Shown in pieces: positions 8,643 through 16,900 of a DNA stretch of 64,000 bases. The notes below the pieces were generated by a model. It saw only the letters and a program-made list of their open reading frames with translations, was not told where the DNA came from and ran no database searches. The stretch is from Acidobacteriota bacterium (GTDB lineage: Bacteria > Acidobacteriota > Terriglobia > Acidiferrales > UBA7541). The translations under genes and the position numbers were made by a program. The DNA lies in contig JABCZK010000001.1 of NCBI GenBank assembly GCA_013289695.1, forward strand, positions 186,001 through 250,000. The letters run 5' to 3'. Position 1 is the first letter of the stretch. Each line of letters opens with the position of its first letter.

Positions 8643-8837
8643 TCAATCTGTCTTAGAGCCCGCGGATTTCCTCAGCACCTTATTGTCGCTGTCGAATTGC
8701 CACGCGGCCGGTGAGTTCTGCCAACTCAAAGTGCTCGGAAGTCCTGGGACTGACGCAGGCGCTTGCGGAAACGCGACTGCCAAATTAAGCTGCAGAGCAA
8801 CTGCGGAAAGGATCGCAAATCCAGCCATGCTCGCCAT
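8643..8837 (-). CDS. Small exported protein, function unknown
   Basis: A 64-residue frame starts at ATG 8837 with AAGGAGA about 8 nt upstream. The N-terminus MASMAGFAILSAVALQLNLA then VAFPQA looks like a signal peptide, leaving a mature peptide of about 40 residues rich in Ser, Asn and Trp (STLSWQNSPAAWQFDSDNKV). No family recognised. The gene stands alone between mazG and the frameshifted gene at 9075. The good ribosome-binding site and leader argue that it is real, but the short length leaves doubt. Confidence 0.42.
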   Translation of the reverse strand: MASMAGFAILSAVALQLNLAVAFPQAPASVPGLPSTLSWQNSPAAWQFDSDNKVLRKSAGSKTD

Positions 8838-9074
8838 AAGCGGTGTCTCCTTCGAAGTGCCGCGCAACGCTTGCCAACCGATACTGTAGCATCGCTAGGA
8901 ACTGGGGTTAACTCTCTAGCCGGAGATTTGAGCCAACGCTGCTATCCCCGGTTGAGCGGGCGAATCTAGTTTATCTTTCGATGCCAATTCCAATCGGTAA
9001 TTCCGGCCTTGCGGTCTCCCGCTATACTCGAATTAGGCCCCGAAGGACTCAATCATCCGCGGAGTCAAATCACG

Positions 9075-9511
9075 ATGCGGAAATTCTGGATTTTGGCTTG
9101 CCTTCTGGCTATGCCATGTGCCGTTTCAGCGCAACGGGAGAACCTGAACGCGCTGCAAGTGGGCCAGAAGATTCAAGTGGATCAAACCTCGAAGAAGAAC
9201 TGCGGAACGTTCCTGAGTGTCTCAGGCAAGGAAATCTCACTACAAGGCAAGTCAGGCGCGCAGACCATCCAGAAGCAAGACGTTCGCAGCGTCAAACGGA
9301 CGGAGAATAAGCATCGTTTGCGCAACACCCTCATTGGCGCCGCGGTGGGCGCAGGAGCGGGTGCCGCTATCAGCGCGGCGGCGTGGGAACCCCGTGGATT
9401 TGCCGGTGCAGAGGAACGGGAGCCGCGGGTGGCGCCGTGATTGGCGCCGTGGGCGGGGCGATAGTAGCAGTAGTGTGGCCGGGCCACGAAACCACTTACC
9501 GAGCCCCATAG
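9075..9511 (+). pseudogene. Exported glycine-zipper protein gene with apparent frameshift
   Basis: The reading frame starts at ATG 9075 with a signal peptide (MRKFWILACLLAMPCAVSAQ). A small domain follows (VGQKIQVDQTSKKNCGTFLS, ISLQGKSGAQTIQKQDVRSV), then a glycine zipper, TLIGAAVGAGAGAAIS. The frame then runs into an arginine/glutamate-rich tail and stops at 9440. In the -1 frame, open from before 9371 to the TAG at 9509-9511, the sequence continues naturally as GTGAAGGAVIGAVGGAIVAV then VWPGHETTYRAP, a second Gly zipper. A shift around 9375-9410 would restore one protein of about 145 residues. This may be a real mutation or a sequencing error. GGAG lies 10 nt before the start. Confidence 0.55.
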
Positions 9512-9590
9512 ATTCGGCTTCAAGTCCCGGGGCAGAGGCCGATAGCCAGCTGTCCGATAACGCTGCGGGTGCAAAGGGTCGGCGCAACAA

Positions 9591-10634
9591 CTAGTTTGCG
9601 GCGGCTTGGGCTGCGGCTGGGCGGATTACGGATTCCGAGAAGCGGTCCATTTCTTCGGCTTGGGGGCTGAATTGCAGTAACAGCAGGTCCACGCCGGCGC
9701 GCTCGAATTCGCCGATGCGGTCGGCTACCTGTTGCGGCGTGCCGACGAGGCCGGAGCGCAGGCCGCGGTTGGAGACGGAATACTCTTCGAGCGAGACGCG
9801 GTGTTCGAGCTGCGTATTCGCCATCCATTGCCGATAATTCTGGTAGCCGGCCGCATTCTGCTGCACGTCGGTGATGCGGGCTTGCTCCTGCCGGGCTTCT
9901 TCTTCAGTGTCGCGGACGATGGCGTACGCGGCGATACCGAATTGCATGCGCGGGAGATTCTTGCGCTGGCGGCGTTCAGACATGTCGCGGACTTTCGCAG
10001 CGACGCGCTCCGGTGAATCGCCGTGCATCACGAAGGCGTCGCACTTCTGCGAAATTAATTCTTTCGCGGCCTCCGATTCCCCGCCTGCATAAATGACCGG
10101 GCGCGGCTTCGAGACCGGCTTCGGCTGCAGCACCAAATCGTGCACGGAATGATATTTGCCGTTGTAGGAGAAATGATCCTGCTTCCAGGCGGAGTCCACG
10201 ATATCGAGCCATTCGGAAGTGCGCGCGTAGCGGTCGTCGTGCTGATCGAATTGCACGCCGTATTTTTTGGCTTCTTCGGCCCACCAGGAGGAAACCACGT
10301 TCAGCGAGAGGCGACCGTTGCTGATGCGGTCAATATTGGCGGATTGTTTGGCGAGCAGCGCCGGAAGATGAAAAGTAGGCCGCACCGCAACCATCAGTTC
10401 GAGCGTTTCGGTAACCGCAGCGAGGGCCGCGGCCGTGGACCAGGCGTCGAGCGAAGGCGCGTCGACACCTTTAATGTCATTCAGATTCAGCTCGGCAATG
10501 AGCGTCAGGCTGTAACCGATTTTTTCGCTGCGGCGCGCCAGGCGCGAAACGTACTCCCAGGTAGGAGGCATCTGCTCGTCGGCCACATTGCGCAACCAGC
10601 CGCCGAAGACGGGTAGCCAGTAGCCATAACGCAT
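9591..10634 (-). CDS. LLM-class flavin-dependent monooxygenase (SsuD/SfnG-like)
   Basis: This 347-residue bacterial-luciferase-like protein resembles FMNH2-dependent alkanesulfonate and dimethylsulfone monooxygenases. Visible family features are MRYGYWLPVFGGWLRNV, LMVAVRPTFHLPALLAKQSA, ISNGRLSLNVVSSWWAEEAK, YNGKYHSVHDLVLQPKPVSK (with RPVIYAGGESEAAK) and RSGLVGTPQQVADRIGEFER near the C-terminus. The ATG overlaps the stop of the ATP-grasp gene by 1 nt (TGATG), so the two proteins are translationally coupled and probably act in one pathway. No flavin reductase or sulfonate transporter lies nearby, so ordinary sulfur scavenging is not supported. The substrate is unknown. Confidence 0.9.
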   Translation of the reverse strand: MRYGYWLPVFGGWLRNVADEQMPPTWEYVSRLARRSEKIGYSLTLIAELNLNDIKGVDAPSLDAWSTAAALAAVTETLELMVAVRPTFHLPALLAKQSANIDRISNGRLSLNVVSSWWAEEAKKYGVQFDQHDDRYARTSEWLDIVDSAWKQDHFSYNGKYHSVHDLVLQPKPVSKPRPVIYAGGESEAAKELISQKCDAFVMHGDSPERVAAKVRDMSERRQRKNLPRMQFGIAAYAIVRDTEEEARQEQARITDVQQNAAGYQNYRQWMANTQLEHRVSLEEYSVSNRGLRSGLVGTPQQVADRIGEFERAGVDLLLLQFSPQAEEMDRFSESVIRPAAAQAAAN

Positions 10635-11665
10635 CAGCGCGCCTCCTTCACCAAATAATCCACCAGGCGCGCGAAGGGATCGAACCCAACAATGCGCGGG
10701 CCGTCCGAAACGAAATTCGAAAGCGCGTTCACGTCGTAGTAGTAGAGTTTCCCGTCGCGGTCGTCAATGATGTATTCCAGGCCGCCGACTTCGATTTGCG
10801 CGGCGCGAAAAATCTTTTCGGTATCCGCGATAACTTTCTTGAGCGGTGTGAAACCTTCGACGCGCAACCCGGTTTTTGCGCCTTCCACCACGCAGGCGGT
10901 TTTAATTTCAGCGCCGTCGGTAGTTTTGCAGATGTCCATGGGGCAAAGGTCGAAGGTTTCGCCGGACGTGAAAACTTTTATGCCGTAGAGATATTCGTAG
11001 CCGAGAGTCTCGATGCGGGTGATGTGTCCGCCGCGCGCGGGGATGAATTCCTGGACGATGCCGGTGGAATCGAGGCCCAGCTGAATCGCGCCGTTCTGCA
11101 CGCCGGCTGCGAGCTGCTCGGGAGAATCGAAGCGCACGATGCCCACGCCGCTGCCGCCGATATTCGGCTTCACCACGATCGGGTAACGCAGATCGCGCGT
11201 TGCGGCGACCGCTTGCGACACATGGTTGATCACCACCGACCGCGGATGCGGCAGGCCCAGCGACTCCAACAGTGAAAGCTGCAGGGCTTTCGAAGTCTCG
11301 ACGCGAAATGCGTGGCTGCCGTTCACGACGCGCGTGCCCTGCTTTTCCAGGTGCGAGAGGTAGCTGAGCGTGTAGAAAATTGCGTGGGCGTTGCCGCGCG
11401 TCCATGCCGAGGGGCTCATGCGGTTGAAAACCAGGCCGAATTGCTGGTGGCCGTTGGGCGATATGTCGAAATGATGGTGCGCGGCGTCCAGGCGCACGTA
11501 GGGAATTGAGCGGCGATCCAGTTCCGCGAAAACGGGGAGGAACCAGCGCGGGTGTTCGTGATAGATGGCTATCGGTCTTGCCGGCGGTGCCGGTTTGCGC
11601 GATTTTGTTGCTGGCTGTGGGCGGCGTGCGCGCGTCTTACGATGCGCTGTTTTCGTGCTGGGCAT
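10634..11665 (-). CDS. ATP-grasp ligase, RimK-like
   Basis: The 343-residue product has a basic N-terminal tail, a pre-ATP-grasp region (IAIYHEHPRWFLPVFAELDR) and an ATP-grasp core. In the core are YPIVVKPNIGGSGVGIVRFD (nucleotide-binding Gly-rich loop), IVQEFIPARGGHITRIETLG and the acidic metal-binding end VGGLEYIIDDRDGKLYYYDV with NALSNF. I chose ATG 11665, which has AAGGA 5 nt upstream, over an upstream TTG at 11707. ATP-grasp enzymes join a carboxylate to an amine or thiol through an acyl-phosphate. The acceptor is unknown. The coupled flavin monooxygenase suggests a two-step modification of a small molecule or peptide, but no precursor peptide gene was seen. Confidence 0.88.
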   Translation of the reverse strand: MPSTKTAHRKTRARRPQPATKSRKPAPPARPIAIYHEHPRWFLPVFAELDRRSIPYVRLDAAHHHFDISPNGHQQFGLVFNRMSPSAWTRGNAHAIFYTLSYLSHLEKQGTRVVNGSHAFRVETSKALQLSLLESLGLPHPRSVVINHVSQAVAATRDLRYPIVVKPNIGGSGVGIVRFDSPEQLAAGVQNGAIQLGLDSTGIVQEFIPARGGHITRIETLGYEYLYGIKVFTSGETFDLCPMDICKTTDGAEIKTACVVEGAKTGLRVEGFTPLKKVIADTEKIFRAAQIEVGGLEYIIDDRDGKLYYYDVNALSNFVSDGPRIVGFDPFARLVDYLVKEAR

Positions 11666-11764
11666 GTGAATCCTTGGCGACTGCGTGACTATATTAGTTC
11701 GATGCAACAGACTAGCGCAGGTTGCGGGATTTTGCGAGTGGGCTCGAGTTTGTTACAAAAAATT

Positions 11765-11810
11765 TACCACAGCGGGCGCGGAGGCCGCAGCGCAGACTAC
11801 ACAGAGAAAA
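11765..11810. repeat. GGAG/CAGAG-periodic dispersed repeat, copy 1
   Basis: Degenerate units (ACCACAGCGG, CGCGGAGGCC, GCAGCGCAGAC, ACACAGAGAAA) spaced about 10 nt apart. Related tracts occur at 12521, 19913 and 57130. Confidence 0.5.
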
Positions 11811-11934
11811 TCTACAGCACAATTAAAATGGCGAAGAATCGCGCCGCAGATTGCGGGCCGCAGCGGTCAGGTTGTAGATTATCGCTTGGCGACGAGGTCG
11901 CAAAATTCCGGACGGGGTGAAATCGCAGAGCGAC

Positions 11935-12456
11935 ATGGCTGAGACAGAAACCTATTTTCTAACTACGCAGCGGCTCGGGTTCCGCCACTGGACACCGGCG
12001 GACTTGCCGCTGGCGCTGGCTCTGTGGGGCGACGCTCGTGTGACTGCGTTCATTGGCGGTCCGTTTTCGGACGCCGACGTCAAGGAGCGGCTGCAAACGG
12101 AAATACGCACCCGGGAGGGATGGGGAGTGCAATACTGGACGCTATTTCTTTTGCAGCGCAACGAGCATGTGGGATGTGCGGGTCTGCGGCCGTACCATGA
12201 GGCCTCGGAAATCATGGAATTGGGCATACATCTTCGCGCGGAATTTTGGGGAATGGGATTGGCGGAGGAGGCGGGGCGTGCGGTAATTCGTTATGCCTTC
12301 GATGTGCTCGGCGCGCAGGGGCTTTTTGCGGGGCACCATCCGGAGAACGCGGCGTCGCATCGCCTCTTGAGCAAGCTCGGCTTTCGTTTCACGCATGAGC
12401 AGTTGTACGCGCCTACCGGGCGGATGCATCCGTCGTATTTGCTAGAACGACCTTAA
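11935..12456 (+). CDS. GNAT N-acetyltransferase, RimJ/RimL type
   Basis: The 173-residue protein opens with the RimJ/RimL signature LTTQRLGFRHWTPADLPLAL. It has central strands (HVGCAGLRPYHEASEIMELG), the acetyl-CoA pyrophosphate-binding region LRAEFWGMGLAEEAGRAVIR, and the family C-terminus FAGHHPENAASHRLLSKLGF. I start it at ATG 11935; an in-frame GTG at 11917 would add six residues and neither start has a strong SD. Members acetylate ribosomal proteins, antibiotics or amino acids; the substrate cannot be deduced. The gene is isolated, divergent from the ATP-grasp operon. Confidence 0.87.
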   Translation: MAETETYFLTTQRLGFRHWTPADLPLALALWGDARVTAFIGGPFSDADVKERLQTEIRTREGWGVQYWTLFLLQRNEHVGCAGLRPYHEASEIMELGIHLRAEFWGMGLAEEAGRAVIRYAFDVLGAQGLFAGHHPENAASHRLLSKLGFRFTHEQLYAPTGRMHPSYLLERP

Positions 12457-12520
12457 CGCGGGAGTATTCTGGCGGTTGGAGTAACGCAAAAGCTTTACCG
12501 CATCGGCCCAGAGGTCAGAA

Positions 12521-12575
12521 CCGAGAGGCCGCAGAGACAACCGAAGGCAAAGATTTAACACAGAGAGCACAAAAA
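12521..12575. repeat. GGAG/CAGAG-periodic dispersed repeat, copy 2
   Basis: Units CCGAGAGGCC, GCAGAGACAA, CCGAAGGCAA and CACAGAGAGCAC recur about every 10 nt in the gap between the GNAT and blaR1. Nothing else is seen in 12457-12666. Confidence 0.5.
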
Positions 12576-12666
12576 AACCGGGGTTCACATAGGAAAACCC
12601 AAACCGCGCCCGAAGCTACAGCGAGACTGAATCGGACAAGGGCCGGATCAAAATCGTGCACCTCGG

Positions 12667-14841
12667 TTATGCCGGCTTGGCCAGGCCGCTCGCGACGGCT
12701 TGCTCCAGGAGCTTCTTCATTTCGCGCAAGGCTTTCCGCGAGGCTTCTTCCTGCTGCTCGCCGAGCTTGCCTTGCTGTTCGCCCAGTTTGCCTTGTTGTT
12801 CGCCCAGCTGGCCCTGCTCTTCGCCCAGGGCGCCTTGCTTCTCGCCCAGCTCGGCCTGCTTTTCACCCGCCTTCGATTGCAATTCTCCGATGCGGCTCTG
12901 GATTTCGCCGATTTTTTCCTGGATGCGTCCCAGGTCGTCCTGCGTGCCGCCTTCACTCATTTTCTTCAGTTCGGCTTCCAGTTTCTGCAGCTCGGCGGTC
13001 ATGTCCGGAATTTTCACGCGGACTTTTTCCATCTGCGCGCCGAGAGCTTCCTGTTTTGCGCCGAGCGCTTCCTGCTCCGCGCCCAGTGCTTCCTGCTGCT
13101 TGCCTAGCTCTTGCTGTTGGCGGCCCAGTTCCCGCGCGGGCGCGAAGAAATCCATAGCCTGTTTTATAGTGGCCGGGTCGCGGATGATGTAGGCCTTGCC
13201 GTCTCGGATAAGCCAGATGAAATCGCCGGAGAAATTGCGGCGCAGCGAATTTGCGACAGCGGTGTTGCCGTCGGTGCGGATGCTGAAATTATCGGACGAG
13301 ACGCTTACCGTGGAATTGCCGGAGACGATGGTGAATTGCTCGCCATCGTCGTCGCCACTGATGTTTCGGAAGCCGTTAGTGGTGGACTGCAGCGCGCGCG
13401 GCGAAATAGGACGCACCATCACCATCGGCGCAACGGAGACGATTGGCCTGACGACGGGCATGACGAGTGGCTTGACGTCGGGCAGGACAACTGGCGTGAC
13501 CACAGTGTGCACGGAAACAATCGGATCCACCGAGACCATGGGGCTGACGACCGTGCGCACCGACGCTTCCGGAGGTGCCGGCGCGGGCGGCTGCGCGGGC
13601 TGCTCGGCAGGAACTGCCGGAGGCTGCGTCGTCTGCGGCTCGCCTTGCTGCGACGGCGTGGAATGGAAATTTTCAATCGTGGGGCGGAAGGCCGCGATGA
13701 GACAAACAACTGGAATTGCTGCCAACATGTAGCCGATCACAACAGGTTTCTTCAGGTGCATGGCGACACTCCCTTTCCCTTCGAGAATTCGATCTAGGCG
13801 TTTTTCCGCTTGCCCTGCGGTAGCCATGGAAACGCCCTGCCACCACACGCGGCCGGGCGCGGCTTCCAGCGCGGCGAAAAAGCCCAACAAGGTTTCGGCG
13901 TAACGCGTGCGGTCGGCGCCGGCAGCGAGCGCCGCGTCATCGCTGGCTTCTTCAGCGAGATCCGCCAGATGGCGCGCGAGCCACCAGCTGAGCGGGCTGA
14001 ACCAGAAGATCGCGCGATGCAGCAGCGAGAGACGCTCAGCGAGCGCGTCGCGGCGAACCACGTGAGAAATTTCGTGCGCGAGGACGGCGTCGAGTTCGGC
14101 GGGTTCCCAATCCCGCCAGCCCGGTGGAAGCAGAATAGCGGGGCGGCGCACGCCGAACGTCACTGGCACGGAGAGCAGCTCAGACTCGGCCAGGCGCGGT
14201 GATGCGCGCAGACCCGATGTGCGGGTGAAAAAATGCAGACGCGCGAGGGCGTGCGAATCTTCGAGGAGCTGCGATTCCCTTTCCAGGCGTCGGCCCAGAA
14301 TCACACCGAGCGCCAGTCGAACCAGCATGAAGATTGCGACCGCGAGATAGATCGTGGCAGAGGCTGCCATCCAAGGAAACGCGCGGTGAGATTGTGCGCT
14401 TGTCGGCGACGCATCTGTGGATTGCGGCGTCCCTGTCGCGTCTCTCGCATCAGCCGCGTCCATTGTGTCTGACGCGCGGAGGCCGTTGCTGAACACACCG
14501 ACCTTCGTGGAATTCGAGGGCGGTACCTGGTTCACGGTGATCGCGCGGGAATGAACCTCGCGCGAAGACGCAATTTCCGCGGGGGGCTGTTGTGCTCGAA
14601 CGAATTTCGCAGCCAGCGGCACAAAAACCGGAAGCGGCGGCAGCAGCAGTCCCAGCACCGGCATCGCCAGCGCCACGAGCAGCACGGCGCGCCAAATCGC
14701 CAGCCTTAGCGCGACGCTGCGCACGCGGAAGGCTGCGAGAGCTAGTCCAGCGACGCATGCGAGCGCGAGCGAGCGCGCGGCGGGCTGCAACACGTGCGCT
14801 GCGAAATTCGCGGACGCATGGAGAACGAGCATGACGATCAC
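12667..14841 (-). CDS. BlaR1/MecR1-type M56 antirepressor metalloprotease with coiled-coil C-terminus
   Basis: The protein has 724 residues from GTG 14841 (overlapping the blaI stop as GTGA); an ATG at 14832 is an alternative. Membrane segments lie near residues 12-40, 45-78, 158-183 and 365-385. The cytosolic M56 domain has the zinc motif HEISH at 256-260 and the downstream Glu in LADLAEEASDDAAL (about 297). In place of the penicillin-binding sensor of BlaR1, the C-terminal half holds a Pro linker, a Val/Pro repeat stalk (about 428-481), a short mixed domain (about 500-565) and a long coiled coil (about 570-712) of nearly exact heptads such as GEQQGKL. I infer a membrane sensor that cleaves BlaI on an unknown signal. 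Confidence 0.92.
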   Translation of the reverse strand: MIVMLVLHASANFAAHVLQPAARSLALACVAGLALAAFRVRSVALRLAIWRAVLLVALAMPVLGLLLPPLPVFVPLAAKFVRAQQPPAEIASSREVHSRAITVNQVPPSNSTKVGVFSNGLRASDTMDAADARDATGTPQSTDASPTSAQSHRAFPWMAASATIYLAVAIFMLVRLALGVILGRRLERESQLLEDSHALARLHFFTRTSGLRASPRLAESELLSVPVTFGVRRPAILLPPGWRDWEPAELDAVLAHEISHVVRRDALAERLSLLHRAIFWFSPLSWWLARHLADLAEEASDDAALAAGADRTRYAETLLGFFAALEAAPGRVWWQGVSMATAGQAEKRLDRILEGKGSVAMHLKKPVVIGYMLAAIPVVCLIAAFRPTIENFHSTPSQQGEPQTTQPPAVPAEQPAQPPAPAPPEASVRTVVSPMVSVDPIVSVHTVVTPVVLPDVKPLVMPVVRPIVSVAPMVMVRPISPRALQSTTNGFRNISGDDDGEQFTIVSGNSTVSVSSDNFSIRTDGNTAVANSLRRNFSGDFIWLIRDGKAYIIRDPATIKQAMDFFAPARELGRQQQELGKQQEALGAEQEALGAKQEALGAQMEKVRVKIPDMTAELQKLEAELKKMSEGGTQDDLGRIQEKIGEIQSRIGELQSKAGEKQAELGEKQGALGEEQGQLGEQQGKLGEQQGKLGEQQEEASRKALREMKKLLEQAVASGLAKPA

Positions 14842-15251
14842 GGCTTCGCCTCCTTCCGCAGATTGGTTTTGCGCTCGGCGATTTTCTGCGTCAGCCGCTC
14901 GAGCTGGCGGCGGTCGAGCACGGCGTTGTCCACCATGCCGATCACCAACTCTTCGACGGAGCCGCCGCAGAAACGGTCAATGATATGTTTCACGGCGCGC
15001 ACCGCCACATTTTGGCGCGGTTCGGCGGCGCGATAAATGTAAGTGCGGCCGCTGACCTCGTGCGCGACGTAGCCTTTTACTTCCAGGCGGCGCAGCACGG
15101 TGCGGATGGTGGATTCCTTCATGGGACGCCGCGCGGCGAGTGCTTCGCGGCAGGCCTCAGAGGAAACGGGGCCGTGCGACCAGACGTAGTCCATGACCAA
15201 CTGTTCGACTTCACCGAGGTTGCGGGGGCGCGTGTCTTGTGTGTTCTTCAT
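14838..15251 (-). CDS. BlaI/MecI/CopY-family transcriptional repressor
   Basis: The 137-residue winged-helix repressor contains LGEVEQLVMDYVWSHGPVSS, the recognition helix region KESTIRTVLRRLEVKGYVAH and EVSGRTYIYRAAEPR, all typical of the family, followed by a C-terminal dimerisation helix region. The ATG at 15251 directly follows a 12-bp palindrome and has no SD. A good sigma70-type promoter just upstream places transcription start within a few nt of the ATG, so the mRNA is probably leaderless and autorepressed. The stop overlaps the blaR1 start by 4 nt, giving a coupled two-gene operon. Confidence 0.93.
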   Translation of the reverse strand: MKNTQDTRPRNLGEVEQLVMDYVWSHGPVSSEACREALAARRPMKESTIRTVLRRLEVKGYVAHEVSGRTYIYRAAEPRQNVAVRAVKHIIDRFCGGSVEELVIGMVDNAVLDRRQLERLTQKIAERKTNLRKEAKP

Positions 15252-15263
15252 TGTAGCGCTACA
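15252..15263. promoter_or_regulatory. Probable BlaI operator
   Basis: Perfect palindrome TGTAGCGCTACA lies between the -10 hexamer and the blaI ATG. BlaI/MecI boxes carry TACA/TGTA half sites, so this fits autoregulation. Confidence 0.7.
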
Positions 15264-15264
15264 T

Positions 15265-15293
15265 TGTGTAACAGATAGCCGGAAGTGTGTCAA
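15265..15293 (-). promoter_or_regulatory. Promoter of blaI-blaR1
   Basis: Minus strand -35 TTGACA (15293-15288), 17-nt spacer, -10 TACACA (15270-15265). The predicted start falls inside the operator, a few nt from the ATG. Confidence 0.72.
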
Positions 15294-15412
15294 CAGGAAA
15301 AATGCGGCGCAACTCGGACCCGTTCAGCGCGCTGGCGCGCGGCTTGTCGCCGGGTAGAAGCGGATGTTAAACTTCCTTGTAACTCTCAGGAGCATCTGCG
15401 AGGGAACCTGCC

Positions 15413-16015
15413 GTGGCGGATTCGAAGCACGAAGAGACATTCAAAGTAGTGGATCGCCGGTTGTTTGGCGAAGACGGCGAATTGCGCAAGGACGTGGTGG
15501 AGCAGGAGCGCCGCAATGACGAGGCGGCGGAGAAGAAAGCTGCAGCGCAAGCGCAGGAAAAGGCCAAGGTGGCCGCGGCTTCTTCGGCAGGTAAAGCCGT
15601 GCCTGCGCAGACGACGAGCCCGATCGCGGCAAACGCAGACACTCTGGGCGCGGCGGGCAATGGAACGGCTCTCGCGGGAGTAACGCCCGAAGACGCAGCA
15701 GCTGACGCGCAGGACAGCGGCGAAATCAACCCTACGTCGCGCAGCTTTCAGATGCTGATTGATTTTCTAACGCGTAACGCCGCGGCGATGCTCGGCGGCA
15801 TGGCCGACCCGCGCACCGGGCAAGCGTTTGTGGACCTGGAAGGCGCGCGCGAAGTGATTGACATGCTCGACGCGCTGCGTGAAAAGACGCGTGGGAACTT
15901 GTCCAAGGATGACGACAACTTGCTGATCGAAGTGATCGGCAGCCTGAAGCTGACGTTCATGGAAATTTCCAAAGCCGCCGCGGAACAGATGGCCAAGAAG
16001 GCCAAGGCTAAGTAA
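15413..16015 (+). CDS. DUF1844-domain protein
   Basis: The 200-residue protein starts at GTG 15413, with GAGGG about 9 nt upstream. Its N-terminal half is charged and Ala-rich (VVDRRLFGEDGELRKDVVEQ then a helical EKKAAAQAQEKAKVAAAS segment) and probably flexible. The C-terminal half is the DUF1844 domain: FQMLIDFLTRNAAAMLGGMA, then LEGAREVIDMLDALREKTRG and LLIEVIGSLKLTFMEISKAA. The family is conserved across Acidobacteriota and Deltaproteobacteria with no established function. It precedes the PhnP-like gene by 111 nt on the same strand. Confidence 0.88.
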   Translation: MADSKHEETFKVVDRRLFGEDGELRKDVVEQERRNDEAAEKKAAAQAQEKAKVAAASSAGKAVPAQTTSPIAANADTLGAAGNGTALAGVTPEDAAADAQDSGEINPTSRSFQMLIDFLTRNAAAMLGGMADPRTGQAFVDLEGAREVIDMLDALREKTRGNLSKDDDNLLIEVIGSLKLTFMEISKAAAEQMAKKAKAK

Positions 16016-16126
16016 GCGGCCGTCGGTAATTGATTATTGTTGCGGTAAATTTCCCTGGCGGCGCGGCGCTGCCGCCGGGCTTCCCCGGATGAATCGAGAG
16101 CACTCTTTGCAACATCCCACCAGACC

Positions 16127-16900
16127 ATGGCTTCCCTGCAATTAACGGTACTCGGTTCGGGCACGTCCATGGGCGTGCCCACGCTCGGGTGCCATTGCGC
16201 GGTGTGCGACTCGACGGACCCGCACGACAAACGCACGCGACCTTCGATCTTGCTGCAGTATGGCGGCCACAACGTGGTGATTGATACCACGCCGGATTTT
16301 CGCTTTCAGGCCATGCGCGGAAAAGTTGACCGGCTGGACGCAGTGCTGTACACGCACGCGCACGCCGATCACATCTTGGGGCTCGACGATATTCGTCCTT
16401 ACAATCTGAAACAGCGCGGCGTGGTGCCGGTTTACGCGGCGCAGAGCACGCAGGAAACGCTGCGGAGCCGATTCGCGTACGTTTTCGATGATGTGCCGAC
16501 TGAAAGCTCCGTGCCGGCCATCGCGATGCATACGATTGATGGGCCGTTCGATTTGTTCGGACTGCGGATCACGCCGGTGCCAGCGCAGCACGGGCCGCAA
16601 CCGGTGCTCGGTTTTCGTTTTGGCAAGGCCGCGTACCTGACGGATTTCAGCGCGGTGCCTGAAAGTTCCAAAGCTCTGCTGCAAGGGCTGGACGATTTCA
16701 TTCTGGATGCTTTGCGCTACGCGCCGCATCCGATGCATTCGAATGTGGAGCAATCGCTCAAGCTAGTGCGTGAGCTACAGCCCAAACGCGCGTGGTTCAC
16801 GCACATCTGCCACGATTTGGGGCATGTGGAGGCCAACGCAAAATTGCCCAAGGGCGTGCAACTGGCGTATGACGGGTTGAAATTTGAGGTGCCGATTTAA
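16127..16900 (+). CDS. Metallo-beta-lactamase-fold phosphodiesterase, PhnP-like
   Basis: The 257-residue protein carries the MBL metal motif THAHADH (residues 76-82), with later His/Asp ligands in AYLTDFSAVP and FTHICHDLGH. Cysteines in GCHCAVC (22, 24, 27) match the structural zinc site of PhnP-type enzymes, which hydrolyse cyclic nucleotide or ribosyl phosphodiesters. No phosphonate genes are nearby, so a general cyclic phosphodiesterase is more likely than phosphonate use. Its stop codon overlaps the ATG of ribF (TAATG), implying coupled translation. Confidence 0.9.
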   Translation: MASLQLTVLGSGTSMGVPTLGCHCAVCDSTDPHDKRTRPSILLQYGGHNVVIDTTPDFRFQAMRGKVDRLDAVLYTHAHADHILGLDDIRPYNLKQRGVVPVYAAQSTQETLRSRFAYVFDDVPTESSVPAIAMHTIDGPFDLFGLRITPVPAQHGPQPVLGFRFGKAAYLTDFSAVPESSKALLQGLDDFILDALRYAPHPMHSNVEQSLKLVRELQPKRAWFTHICHDLGHVEANAKLPKGVQLAYDGLKFEVPI

